A DNA stretch of 64,000 nucleotides from assembly GCF_030445035.2 (NCBI RefSeq), contig NC_080683.1:123303225-123367224 (forward strand), given 5' to 3'. Below the pieces are notes generated by a model. The model searched no databases and was not told the DNA's origin. It saw only the letters and a program-made list of their open reading frames with translations. This document shows positions 53,813 to 64,000 of this stretch, in pieces. The position numbers were made by a program, and so were the translations under genes. Within the stretch, counting starts at the first letter, position 1, and every line of letters starts with the position of its first letter. The DNA is from Dasypus novemcinctus (taxonomy: Eukaryota; Chordata; Mammalia; Cingulata; Dasypodidae).

Positions 53813-56800
53813 GGTTGTTACTCTGTTCCCAAAAGATGTCTGTCCTTGCGGCTCTTTCACAGTCCTGGGGTGTGACCACCTTGACGTCCTCAGACCAGAT
53901 GTCCTTTCCTTCCCAGATTGCCTGAGGCGTTCTTTTAACCTGCACAAAAGCGTGCTGATGGAAGGTCAGTGGGGGCTGAGCTGCGGCCTGAGGGTGGGAA
54001 GAGCCCTGCGGCTGCTCAGGGAAGCGTCCTCGAATTCCCAGCCCCATAGTCCGTCCTGCCCTAAGCTGTGTCCTAAGTATTCACGGCCTTTCACGTAGAA
54101 AAGGATATGGGGGAGCTGGAAAAGATGGTTACCACCGATTATTTTATATACTATAATGTTTCATTATATTAGCTGCTGGGGTGTGTTTACTTTCCAGGAA
54201 AACAGTTCCATAGTATCTGATTATTATTATTGGTAGTATTTTTACAAAGAGCTCAGGTTGCTATTATAACCAGGAACCACTGAAAGATTGTCCTTAAAAA
54301 GGACTGGGACAAAAGTGATTTAAAACCCCAGTGCTACAGTAAGCCCCCGGCGTCACGTCCACGTCCGGTCCAGGCGAGGGGGCAGCCGCTGTTGTGCAGC
54401 TGCGCATGGCAGGTGCTCTAAGGATGCCCGTCGTTCCTGAGTCGATACTGGGCATCTGAGTGAACTAAACCTCCTGCCTGGAACAGCAGGTGGCTGTGGG
54501 GAGCGCTGGTTGGAGAGCTTGGCTGGGTGTCTCACTTAATCCCAGGACCTGTGCACGTGGCTTACGCAGGGAAAGCTCAGAACTGGTAGGGGTCCCCCTC
54601 TCTCCTTTGGGGCACCCTGAACCCAGCAAAGAAGGCCAGGCTGGTGGCAGCAGTGGGATTTGAACCTGGAGCCGCTGTCTCCTGCCACCCCCAAATGGGA
54701 GCCAGTTGACAAAGTGCTGGCCCGTCCGGTTTCTGTAATGTGGTAGCAAGAAACTCCTGCAGCTGGTCTGTGAAGGAAGAGGGAGGTCAGTATGTGGCGT
54801 GGGGATGGGGGCGGGGGTTGGGGGAGAGTTGAGCTTCGCCCGCCTGCCCCGTTATTTTGATCTGAACACTGGAGCCTTGTGGGACCCTGGGCCCCTCTCC
54901 CCGCATTTCCAGCCTGGCCCTCCAGGGTCTCCGCTCGGCCGCCACCCTAGCCAGCCGTGGCTGCGCCACCCTGGCTCCACTCCCCAGCTCTGGGTCCACA
55001 AACAGCATTTGCAGAACCGGCTTGGGAGGCGGCTGCCTGTGTGTGAGATAATCTTTTTGTAGCATCTTTTCCGCACCGTGAGTCTGACCACAGTCCTCAA
55101 AAGGAAAGGAAGGGCTGGCCTCGGCCATGTTCGGAGGCACACGTCCCTCTTACGCATGAGCTTCGCGTTCGCCTTTGCGTACGTTCTGGATGCAGGAATG
55201 TCAGAAATCGCTACTGAATGAAAATCAAGACGACAGTTCGGGCACCCGGTGGGTGACGCGCGCCAGCAGCACGTGACATGGCCTGTGCGTGGGGTTGGAA
55301 GTCACAGCCGTGCTCTGTAATTGGAGTGCACAGGACATCCGAGTCACCCGGGGGTCCCCCTCTCAGAGGCAGGCCCGCTGGGGCGCTGGGCCGCTGTGCA
55401 CGCAGCAGGTGCCCTTCCAGCGCAGGCTCTCGGCCCGGCCTGGGCGCACCGGGTGCCGCGGGCACCTCCAGGCCCGGCCTCTGCCCCGCGCTCGCCCAGC
55501 GGGCAGCTCAGGGCCTTTGCGGGACAGCTGCAGTGTCCCCAGCCCGCTCTCCTGCCCGTGCTCTCCCTGGCCACCTCTGCCCCCATCGCGTTGTCCGCGG
55601 GGCCTGTGACAGCGAGTCCCGTGGCCACGCCAGACTCCAGGGGCAGAAGATGGACACCGCGTCTTGGTGGGAGGAGCTGCTTGGGTTTGTGGCTGTTTTT
55701 GGGATTTGCTGTCATCTGCCTCTGGCAAAAACGATTCGCGTTTCTCGAATGCGAAAAACATGCCCAGCCCTTCCCAGCGTCCCCTGACACCCCACGTGGC
55801 CCGGAACGGGGGGCAGGCCGGGCTCCCCCACACGGGGCTGTGGAGCAGGTGGCTCCTGCGCTGAGCGCAGTGCCCCCCGGGATGTCATCTGCCCCCACCC
55901 CAGCATACGGTGGGGGAGGGAAAAGGGACTGCATGGCAACAGCAGGACACGCCGCGGTCCCTGCACGGGCCACTCCCTCGGGCCAGGCATGTGTGGCGGC
56001 CCCGACCCCGGCCACGGGCGGGCCTGGGTGGGGACCCTGCCCTGTGGCCGGGCCTCCTGCACACTCGGCCCCACCCCTGAGACCGTGTCCCCGTCCTGTC
56101 AGAAAGGGCCGCCCTTGGCCCTTTGGCCCAGTCCCTGCTCCTGGAAAGGCCTCTCCACCTGTGGGGCCTCGGGTCAGTGCAGCCCTCTTACACGCCGAGG
56201 GGGTTTCCTAGGAATCGGGACAGCTCGCAGCGGGTTGAGAGGTGGCCCCCAGAAGATACGCCCCTGTTCCCAGAACACGCGCAGGCAGCCTTGCTGGGCA
56301 AAGGGGCTTTGCGGACGGAAGGGTGCGGAGCACTTGAGGTCCTCCTGGACGTCGGGGGCCAAAGCCAGTGCCCAGTGTCCTCAGAGGAGAAAGGCAGAGG
56401 GGGTGGAGGCGCGGAGAGAGGAGGAGGAAGGCGGCGTGGATGGGAGGCAGGGCCGGACCCCCGCGAGGGGCACCCGGGTCCGGAAGCCGGGACGAGGACG
56501 GGCCGCGGCCTTCAGGGTGCTGGCCCTGCCGCGGCTTCAGCCCCAGGCCTCGGCGCCGAGAGGCGGCCGCCTCTGCTGTCGGAAGCTGCCCACCTCGTCG
56601 TCTTTGGTCACGGCAGCTCCCAGAAAGGGGACACAGGGGTCTCTGCGCCAGAAGCCCCCAGGAGCCCTGGGCCCTCCCGTCCTGGCCGGGGCCCCGCGGG
56701 CACACCCCCGCCCCGCAGGCTTCTCCCCGGGGCTCTGGGAGCCTTTCCCAGCGGGAGAGACTGGGGGGACAGGTCTTGGTTCCCATCTCAGGGGCTCTGA

Positions 56801-57639
56801 CCTCACGCGTCTCCTCGACGTGGAGCTTGCCGGCTGCACAGCCCCATCTCCAGCTTCTCTCCGTCTCCGGAAGGGCCCGTCGGGTGCCGCCGAGAGCTCT
56901 CGGCACACGTCCTGAGCGTCCTTCCTGGGAACTGCGGAGCTAGATCCAGCACTCGGGCATTTTCCATCCCTCGAGCTGCCCAGGCAGCCCCTTGGCCCGT
57001 TGTTTTGCTGCTGCGTTGTGGGGGGTGGCCTTTCCCCCAGCTGGTTCTAGCACCTTCCTCACCACGTTTCCAGCTTCCATAAGCGTTTGCCATTTTTCCA
57101 GATTTTGCTCCCAGTTGCCTCTGGATTTTTCCAGCCTTCGCCCGGGGTCTGGTCCGGAAGCTGGCTGTCGAAGGTGCTGGCTGTGGCGGCAGGCCTCCTC
57201 TGGGCGCAGCCTCGAGGCCCGTTCGTTGGTGCTGCGTAAGAAGCACTCCATGTCTGAGAGGCTGCAGCGCCAGGCTGTGTCACGCCTCACGTGGCGGTGG
57301 GGTGGCCGAGCCACCCGCGGTGGGCTCGCTCCTGCTGAGCTGAGCTGGGGCTCGGCCGCGTTGCCAGCTGGCCTGGCTTTCTTCCCGCAGCGGCCTCGCT
57401 GTCCAGGGCGGCCCTTGTGCCCCAGAGCCCTCCAGGCCCCTGCTTTCGCCACACGGGCTGGCGGCTCATGGCCAAAGCGAGTCCCCGTCTCACAGCTGAG
57501 CTCATCAAGAAGAGAAACGGCCACTACCTCTTGGTGAAAGGGGCTGCAAAGGGTGCGTGGGTGGGGTTTTTTTTTTTGTTTTTTTTTTTCAGCCTTCCCC
57601 AAAGACTGTACAAATTCAGGGGGAAAGAAAGGAGCATTT
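53813..57639. other. Largely GC-rich DNA, no gene recognised
   Basis: 54640-54700 has a weak antisense-MIR look (GGGATTTGAACCTGGAGCCG). 55230-57550 is GC-rich with many CpGs and long overlapping frames on both strands, none with a recognisable domain or good splice context. A T-run lies at 57568-57590. Confidence 0.4.
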
Positions 57640-57730
57640 AGGAGGTCAGGTAATGAAGTGGGGAGGAGCGCCTGCTTCCCACGTACAAGGTCCTGCGTTC
57701 AGTCTCTGGCATCTCCTAAAAAAACACACA
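57640..57730 (+). mobile_element. Short DAS SINE, internally deleted
   Basis: TGGGGAGGAGCGCCTGCTTC then CACGTACAAGGTCCTGCGTT, TCTGGCATCTCCTAAAAAAA matches the short monomer. It lacks the GTAGCTCAGTGGTT part, so the A box is lost. Confidence 0.7.
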
Positions 57731-57784
57731 TGCAAAAGTAGGACGATTTTATAGTTCAGATACTATCTGGTACTAAAAAGTAAA

Positions 57785-57870
57785 ATTAAGAGTTATCATT
57801 TATTGAGGTCCTAATACATGCCAGGTTTCTGGAAATTCTTCTGTGTGTGGGAATTCTATTAATCTAAGCA
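57785..57870 (-). repeat. MIR fragment, antisense
   Basis: AGAGTTATCATTTATTGAGG then TCCTAATACATGCCAGG and TTCTATTAATCTAAG fits the reversed MIR 3' half. Confidence 0.5.
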
Positions 57871-58369
57871 GAAGTGTCTGTTTGTAACAATGTCTTTCTT
57901 CCTAGTGACCCTCTGTAGGCCACTCAAGTAGAGCAAGCGTCTCTTTTCTCTGTAAAATTAAAGCACTGAGCAAGATGATCATTACTGAGTCACCATCTCT
58001 GACTTAGTGACACGGTTACTGGGTTGATCGGGGCAAGAGCACAGTAAGTAGTGTTCCTTGCCCTGGGTTCCACCAATCAAGCGGGGAAAGGCAGTCATGG
58101 ATAAAGACAAACTCGTAGCATGAGGGGCTCGCCAGTGGAGGTGGCCGCTCCCCCACCCACCGAGGAGCAGAGCGGAGGAGGCCTCGGCTCTCTGGGAGAC
58201 CCACTTTCAAGAGAAGGGGTGGCTGGGCGACCGTGGACAACTTCTCCTTCCAGAGCCGCCACTGAACACACGACTGCAGGCCCCTAGCAGGAGGAGCAGG
58301 AGGGCAGAGAAGAATGCTTTCCTTTCAGGACACTAACGCCACCCAGCCTCGCTCTTCATGCCGCTTCAG
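57871..58369. other. No recognised feature
   Basis: Mixed sequence without identifiable content. Confidence 0.4.
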
Positions 58370-58590
58370 CCCGGGGCACCGTAGGAAGGGGAGACGTGGG
58401 TTCAAATCCCATTGTTCTCACTGACTGTGATTGGCTTGGGATCTCAACTTTCCTAGACCCAGCTATACTCAGCGGGAAGCTACAGTGCTCCGCACGGAAG
58501 GTTCCTGTGGAGACTGTGCATGGATTACCTGTCACGTGTCCAGCACAGTGACTGGCCCGTAGCGGCCTCTCAGTTTGCCCCGGACATCAG
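58370..58590 (+). repeat. MIR SINE
   Basis: GACGTGGGTTCAAATCCCAT, a TGACTGTGATTGGCTTGGGA block, ATCTCAACTTTCCTAGACCC and GTCCAGCACAGTGACTGGCC follow the MIR order from the tRNA-like B box to the 3' end. Confidence 0.6.
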
Positions 58591-59164
58591 GTAGCTTCTA
58601 TCCGGTGGTTTACGTCTTAGGTTTTCTTCTTGAGGACTGCTGACTCACTTGCGGCTCACATGATTAAACGCTTGGGGATCTGATTCCTCGGCCTGCCACA
58701 GTCCGTGTGAAGCTGAGAGCGCTGTTGTGATGGTATACAGTGCTCGTTGAGATAGAGCTTGACATTTTTAACCTTGAGGGCAAAACACTTTAAAGCAAAC
58801 AAAAATGCATCCCCCCAGTGTCCTAAGTGTTAATAGAGACCGCTTGAGTCATCAGTGAATTGTGTTCAGTTTCCTCTCTTGAAGGCAGCAATGAAGTATT
58901 TTAATGCACTTTAGAAGATTTCCAACAAAAATGAGTAACTATCTTTTGCCTTTCAAGGGAGAAGCCTCAGTTATTGCAAAATCACTTATATGGGGGAAAA
59001 TCTCATACCTTGATGATGTTGCATAATTGAGATATTTCTCTACCTTGTATAAAAAGTGTCAGCCAAAAATAATCATTTGTTTGCTTGGATATTTGAAACC
59101 CAACCATCCAATGAGATTAAAATCGGTGACTCAAAGAACTTTGTCTACCAGAAAAAGGACTGAC
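58591..59164. other. No recognised feature
   Basis: AT-rich, unique-looking sequence. Confidence 0.4.
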
Positions 59165-60676
59165 TTGTAGGAAGATGGAGGATTGGAAAGACCGGAACTC
59201 TCTCCTCTCCTAGGAAAATAGCCAGAGGAGAGGTGGAAATGACCTGGGGGGAAAAAGTTACAGGGCCCAGGACACCAGTGGAGGCTAGACACCAGCCAGA
59301 AGAGGAGGGGCACAGGAAAGGGGTGTCAGCGCTCCATGAGTAGAAACACCGGCGTCTGTCCCCTGCCTGCGAGCAGAGAGCTGAGAATTCTCCAGCATCT
59401 GGCCTGCAGCTAAGACAGAGGGGGCTGCGGGGATCCACCTGCCCAGGAAAAGGGAGACAGGGCAATGCAGCCTAAGGACAATGCAGATTTTGACGGGTAA
59501 ATTTGGTCTACAGTGTCCCAAGAGCACCTCCAGGCTGCGTCAGCCCTGCCGTTGTTTGCCCTGAGAGATGCAAAGTCAGTCTTTTTTTTTTTTAAACTAC
59601 AGGCATGCTCTCAAAGACCAAAATTATCTGACACTTTGAGTTTACTCACTTGCGTGCAGAGATTTCAGTTTTAAACTGAATGTTTTGCCCCAAGTTAACA
59701 TTGTGATGCTTTCAAAAGCAAATATTTTATAGACCCTATTTCACAGCAGAATTACACAGACACCAAGTCTGCATAGAAAGTATTACAAAATGGCCCAAAG
59801 ATTGGCAATTGTTTTGTAGAGATTTTGTGACTTCTTATGAATGGTATATGTTCTATTCTAACATTTAAGTAAAATTTATTTCAAACTAAAAAAGAGAGAG
59901 CTTAAAGAGATGCAACCCTCTCAATCATTCTCCCTGCTAACCAGGACTGGTTGTTGAGAACTCAGAGGGGAGTGGAATTACTTCCCACCCGGAAAAGAGA
60001 GGGGACTGCTAGCAAAGGCTGGAGAACGACCTCTGAGAAAGCCTGAATTACAAGGCTCTTCGCCTCCAGGCAGGATCCTCTGTCACATTGATCTGGTACA
60101 GCATATTGCAGCGAACAGACTCCAGCCAGGTTTATGAACTGAAAGAGCTTCTAAGGAGTTCCATCTGCTGGAAAGCCAAGGAAGTACATGGGAGGACATT
60201 AAAAGTAAATAAGAGAGGCTTTTTCTGGGCTTCAGAGCCTCCCTCCCCAAGGCCCTTGGAAGCAGGTCTGCAGCTCATTGCAAGGTCCAGGGACCAGATT
60301 TTAGCAACTAACAGAGCCAATCCTCAAGACCTAGAACAGGGGGAACCTAGAATCACAGAAAGGCAGTAACACAGCCTCCCACCATTAAACCCCTATGAGA
60401 GAGAAATTGAGCATCAGAATAAACTAACCATCATAACAGATGCCTGATCATCAGCAAAAAATTACAATCCATACTGTTAAAATGGAAGGAATGCCCAAGC
60501 AAGGGAATATCTCAAAGCCCCAGATGGGACACAGGATTTGAGATAACTAATCAATGAGATGCACACAAATTTCCAAAATCAAATTAATGAGTTGAAAGAC
60601 AATATGGCTTGAAAGAAAAAGACTGGAGTGAGAGGCTTGGAGGAGCATGTAGAAGGCAGGAATAGAAGAAAGTATA
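59165..60676 (+). mobile_element. L1 5' UTR and ORF1 start region, decayed
   Basis: 59165-59560 opens GTAGGAAGATGGAGGATTGG and has the GC-rich composition and ATG-proximal features of an L1 5' UTR. From about 59900 to 60600 an A-rich stretch (CATAACAGATGCCTGATCAT, GGAATGCCCAAGCAAGGGAA, TTCCAAAATCAAATTAATGA, GTTGAAAGACAATATG) resembles the end of the 5' UTR and the ORF1 coiled-coil start. A T-run and about 300 unassigned bases (59582-59890) split the two. Confidence 0.55.
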
Positions 60677-61055
60677 GGGAAACAGACTTGGCCCAGTGGT
60701 TAGGGCGTCCGTCTACCACACGGGAGGTCCGCGGTTCAAACCCCGGGCCTCCTTGACCCGTGTGGTGGAGCTGGCCCACGAGCAGTGCTGATGCGCGCAA
60801 GGAGTGCTGTGCCACGCAGGGGTGTCCCCCGTGTAGGGGAGCCCCACGCACAAGGAATGCCCCCGTAAGGAGAGCCGCCCAGCGCGAAAGAAAGTGCAGC
60901 CTGCCCAGGAATGGCGCCACCCCCACTTCCCGTGCCGCTGACAACAACAGAAGCGGACAGAGAAATAAGACGCAGCAAATAGACACAGAGAACAGACAAC
61001 CGGGGGAGGGGAGGGGAATTAAATAAATAAATAAATCTTTAAAAAAAAAAAAAAA
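60677..61055 (+). mobile_element. Full-length DAS SINE inserted in L1
   Basis: The head is GGGAAACAGACTTGGCCCAG, with B-box GGTTCAAACCCC and the long body, ending in TAAATAAATAAATC and poly-A. AGAAAGTATA (60667-60676) and AGAAAGGATA (61056-61065) are the duplicated target with one mismatch. Confidence 0.93.
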
Positions 61056-61119
61056 AGAAAGGATAACTAAAAGAGTAAAAAGATAGACAAAAGTAAGATA
61101 TGACAAAGTAAGTAGCCAA

Positions 61120-61866
61120 AGAATAAAATCATGGAAGTAAATAATGCATTTGCAGTAATATCATTGAATGTGAATGATTAGACTCCCTAGTCAAAAGATA
61201 TAGGCTGACAGAATGGATTAAAAAAAAAACAAAATGAGCCGTCCATATACTGCCTACAAGAGACTCACTTTAGATCCAGGGATATAAACCGGCTAAAAGT
61301 GAAAGGTGGGAAAAAGATACTCCATGCAAACAGTAACCAAAAAAGAGAAGGGGTAGCCTTACTAATGTCGGACAAAACAGACTCTAAATGCATAACAGTT
61401 ATGAGAAGTACAGAGGCCATTATATGTCAATAAAAGGGACAACCCACCAGGAAGATATAAGTCATTCATGTCTATGTACCAATCAGGTTGCCCCAAAGTA
61501 CATGAGGCAAACTCTGGCAAAACTGAAGGGAGAAACAGACATCTCTGCAATAATAGTTGGGGATTGTAACACACCACTCACATCATCAGAACAACTAGGT
61601 AGAAGATCTACAAAGAAACAGAGAACTGGAACAATATGATAAATGAGCTAGACCTAACAGACATATACAGAATGTTGCATCCCAAATCAACAGTTACACA
61701 TCCTTCTCAATTGCTCGTGGATCTTTCTCCAGGACAGAGGACATGTTACTTCTCAAGGATGGTCTCAATAAATATAAAAAGATTGAAATTATACAAAGCA
61801 CCTGTTCATATTACAATGGAATGGAATAGAAATCAAATAATAGACAGCAGAGGTAAGAAGAAATGA
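61120..61866 (+). pseudogene. L1 ORF2 endonuclease domain, broken
   Basis: The DNA follows the L1 ORF2 5' coding order, including AGACTCCCTAGTCAAAAGAT and TACTGCCTACAAGAGACTCA. Frames read KLKGETDISAIIVGDCNTPL, which is the endonuclease core with its GD-x-NT catalytic segment (Cys replacing the usual Phe). They then read LDLTDIYRMLHPKSTVTH, with the DxY...HP motif. Stops and frameshifts separate the pieces. The intact domain nicks target DNA to prime L1 reverse transcription. The following RT domain is absent because the sequence jumps to a 3' UTR near 61865. Confidence 0.8.
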
Positions 61867-62675
61867 AGTCATGAAGCATGTGACAACATGGTGACCCTGG
61901 AGGACCTTACGCTGAGCGAAGCAAGCCAGACACAAAAGGACAAAGACTGTATGATTGTGCTACTATGGACTAAATAGACTGTGTAAACTCATGGATTAAA
62001 TAACTAGAATGTCACCAGAAATTAGAATGTGGTTAGAGAATAGACCTGAGGATTAACTTGTTAGAAGGTTGTGTGTGTTCATCTCTGGAAATGAGTAGAA
62101 ATGGCGAAAGCACATCATAGTGTTTGTAACTAGCAGGACTGTTATATAGGTATGACAGAGGTTGAAAGGGAAAGTCTAAGTTAATGTATATTACTGAAAG
62201 GAAAACTAAAAACCGTAGCATGGAGCTATATAGCACAGTAAAACCTCGTATGAAATATTAGTATATGTGATATTGCATATGAAAGACTATTTTTCTTTAA
62301 AATTGAACAAATATTGTGTATGTTAATGTCACAAGATGTTACTATCACGCAAAAAAAAAATTATGCTAACTGAAAGAAACCAGACACAGAATACTACATA
62401 TTGTATGATTCCAATTACATGAAATGTAAATATAAATCAATATGTAAAGATGGAATTACATTAGTGGTTATGTAGGGCTGGGGAAGGATAGAGAATTGAG
62501 TGGTGACTTCCAAGGGATGTGGAGTTCTTTTGGAGTAATGAAATTGATCTAAAATGTTTTAAGGTGAATGTACAACAATGTGATTATGCTAAAAGCCATT
62601 GATTGGACACTGGATATATTGTATGGCATGTGAATGTATCTCAATAAAATAGCTTTTTAAAAAAAAAGAAAAAGG
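61867..62675 (+). mobile_element. L1 3' UTR(s)
   Basis: 61867-62345 has the ACACAAAAGGACAAAGACTG / TATGATTGTGCTACTATGGA order. 62360-62675 repeats a related block (CAGACACAGAATACTACATA, TTGTATGATTCCAATTACAT) and ends CTCAATAAAATAGC followed by poly-A. There may be two 3' ends in tandem. Confidence 0.65.
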
Positions 62676-62789
62676 AATTAAAAAGTCTTGTGGGATTCTA
62701 ACTTGTATTACAAGTTGGAAAAGAAAAGGCCACTGATGATTCTGGAAACTCCATTGATTTCTTTTTGAACAGTACTCCATGGGAAACGA

Positions 62790-63330
62790 GCCCTGCTACG
62801 TTGCTAGTGGGAATGTATAATGGTACAGCTGCTGTGAAAAACTGTGTGGCAGTTCCTCAAAAGTTAAACACAGAATTACCATATGATGCAGCAATTCTAC
62901 TCTTAGGTATATGCCCCTTAGAATTGAAAATAGGGGCTTAAACAGACATATTGTATAACCATATAATGGACTATTATTCAGCTGTACAAAAGAATGACGT
63001 TTTGGTACATGCTACAAATGGAGAAACCTTGAAAACATTACGCTAAGGAAAAGATGCCAGACACACAAGGACAATGTTAGGATTCTACTTCTATGAAACA
63101 TATAGGAGAGGTATGCTCATAGAGACCAAATAGAGTACAGGTTACAGGGCTGGGAAGGGCAGAATGGGGAGTTATTGCTTAATGGGTATGTAGTTTCTTT
63201 TTGGGATGATGAAAACTCTTGGAAATAGATGGTGGCGATGTTTGCACATCACTTGAATGTAACTGACGCCACTGAATTTTACACTGAAATGGTTAAAATG
63301 GCAAGTGCTATATGTATTTTATCATACATA
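62790..63330 (+). mobile_element. Another L1M 3' UTR
   Basis: TGGCAGTTCCTCAAAAGTTA, AATTACCATATGATGCAGCA, AATGGACTATTATTCAGCTG, CATGCTACAAATGGAGAAAC, TTTCTTTTTGGGATGATGAA and GCCACTGAATTTTACACTGA follow the sense-strand L1M 3' order. This is the sense counterpart of the block at 30055-31438. Confidence 0.82.
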
Positions 63331-64000
63331 AAGCACTCTGTGGATTTGTTGTGAAGTCTACATTTAATCAAGGCACATGCATTCTATACTGAATTCAAAA
63401 TTTTGTCTTTATTGTCTTTTTCCTACGTGGATTTCTTTTTCTGTATTTTCCAGTCGACAGTTTGCTTCACATTCTAAGACCAAAGCCAAATTAGACATGA
63501 CATGGCACAGCGTTTTGGTTTCCATTGGTCAAGGGAACTCTTGAGCCCACGAGCTGCCCGAGACCCCCAGCGCTGTCCCCCAGGCTCTCCCAGCACCCTG
63601 CCTGTCACTACCCCAGGGTCTGCTCTGAGCCTGGGATCCCAGCACAGCGCACGGTCTTGGGCCAGTCGTAACCACAGTGAAGCTTTGTCGTAAGAGAACC
63701 GTCTGTACACGCTCCCTGTGTGGACTCTGGGGATTCTTTGAGGAACCATGGACAGGCTGCTCTGGTGGAAACGGTGCAGCACTGGGGACCCTGGCGTGAT
63801 GGCACCTGCCGTGTGGGAAGCCCGCCAGGTGAATCTGTTGACCCCTAAAGCTTGAGAGCCGCTGAACCACCCCCATCTCTCTGCTCTTTTGCTTTCTCTT
63901 CCTTAAATCTTATTGCCCAATAAAAGAGGGTGAAAGCAATTTCCCCTTCCTGCCCTGCCGGGTCGAGTTCTCAGGACAGGCCATCGTGGTGCCGCAAGAG
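63331..64000. other. No gene recognised
   Basis: 63480-64000 is unique-looking. GCCCAATAAAAGAGGG at about 63915 carries an AATAAA signal and could mark a transcript or LTR end running off the window. Nothing else supports it. Confidence 0.35.

Noticed and set aside
55321-56915. Host gene in the GC-rich block with frames up to about 300 codons
   Set aside because: Frames on both strands are equally long, composition is explained by high GC, and no domain, start context or splice sites are convincing.
61388-61866. Functional L1 endonuclease
   Set aside because: The catalytic segment is recognisable but interrupted by stops and frameshifts, and RT is missing.

Overview
The window looks like nuclear DNA of a xenarthran mammal, most likely an armadillo (Dasypus). 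The strongest evidence is about ten copies of the tRNA-Ala-derived DAS SINE family, in short, long and dimeric forms. They lie among mammal-wide repeats (L1, L2, MIR, MLT1) with no Alu, B1 or B2 elements. I recognise no intact host protein-coding exon, rRNA, functional tRNA, CRISPR array or bacterial-type gene. Most long open frames are by-products of tandem repeats or GC-rich DNA, so none is annotated as a host gene.

Layout. 1-4888: a decayed betaretrovirus-like (ERVK-type) provirus with both LTRs (the 5' one cut by the window edge), a tRNA-Lys-like primer site, a polypurine tract, a mostly non-coding AT-rich interior and a scrap of env end. 4889-10914: mostly unassigned sequence with a possible antisense gag fossil, a MIR, a G-rich minisatellite and a 123-bp tandem duplication. 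10915-12705: an antisense L1 holding two SINEs stacked at one target site. 14.6-15.04 kb: a MIR and a polypurine tract. 15.4-19 kb: antisense L1 sequence interrupted by an LTR-like block and a SINE. 19.6-20.2 kb: an MLT1 LTR and a GATA microsatellite. 21.2-24.7 kb: a LINE 3' region split by two unusual SINEs, one with a 41-bp VNTR and one carrying a retroviral reverse-transcriptase fragment. 25.3-27.9 kb: GC-rich DNA with a purine minisatellite. 28-33.4 kb: L1 pieces and a 0.8-kb foldback element. 36.2-38.7 kb: L2 and antisense L1. 38.8-40.5 kb: a 1-kb GC minisatellite running into a CpG island, the only promoter candidate. 41.5-58.6 kb: scattered L2, MIR, L1, LTR-like and SINE copies in otherwise unassigned DNA. 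59.2-63.3 kb: an internally deleted sense L1 with a SINE, followed by further L1 3' ends.

The functional history is one of retrotransposition. L1-type machinery appears to have mobilised the SINEs: A-rich tails and target-site duplications are visible for most. Retroviral sequence is present as a provirus, as solo LTR candidates and as an RT piece captured inside a SINE. The best candidates for something undescribed are the SINE/retroviral-RT composite at 23780-24700, the VNTR-bearing dimeric SINE at 21277-23184 and the foldback element at 31720-32544. Repeat family names come from recognition by eye, without a database search.
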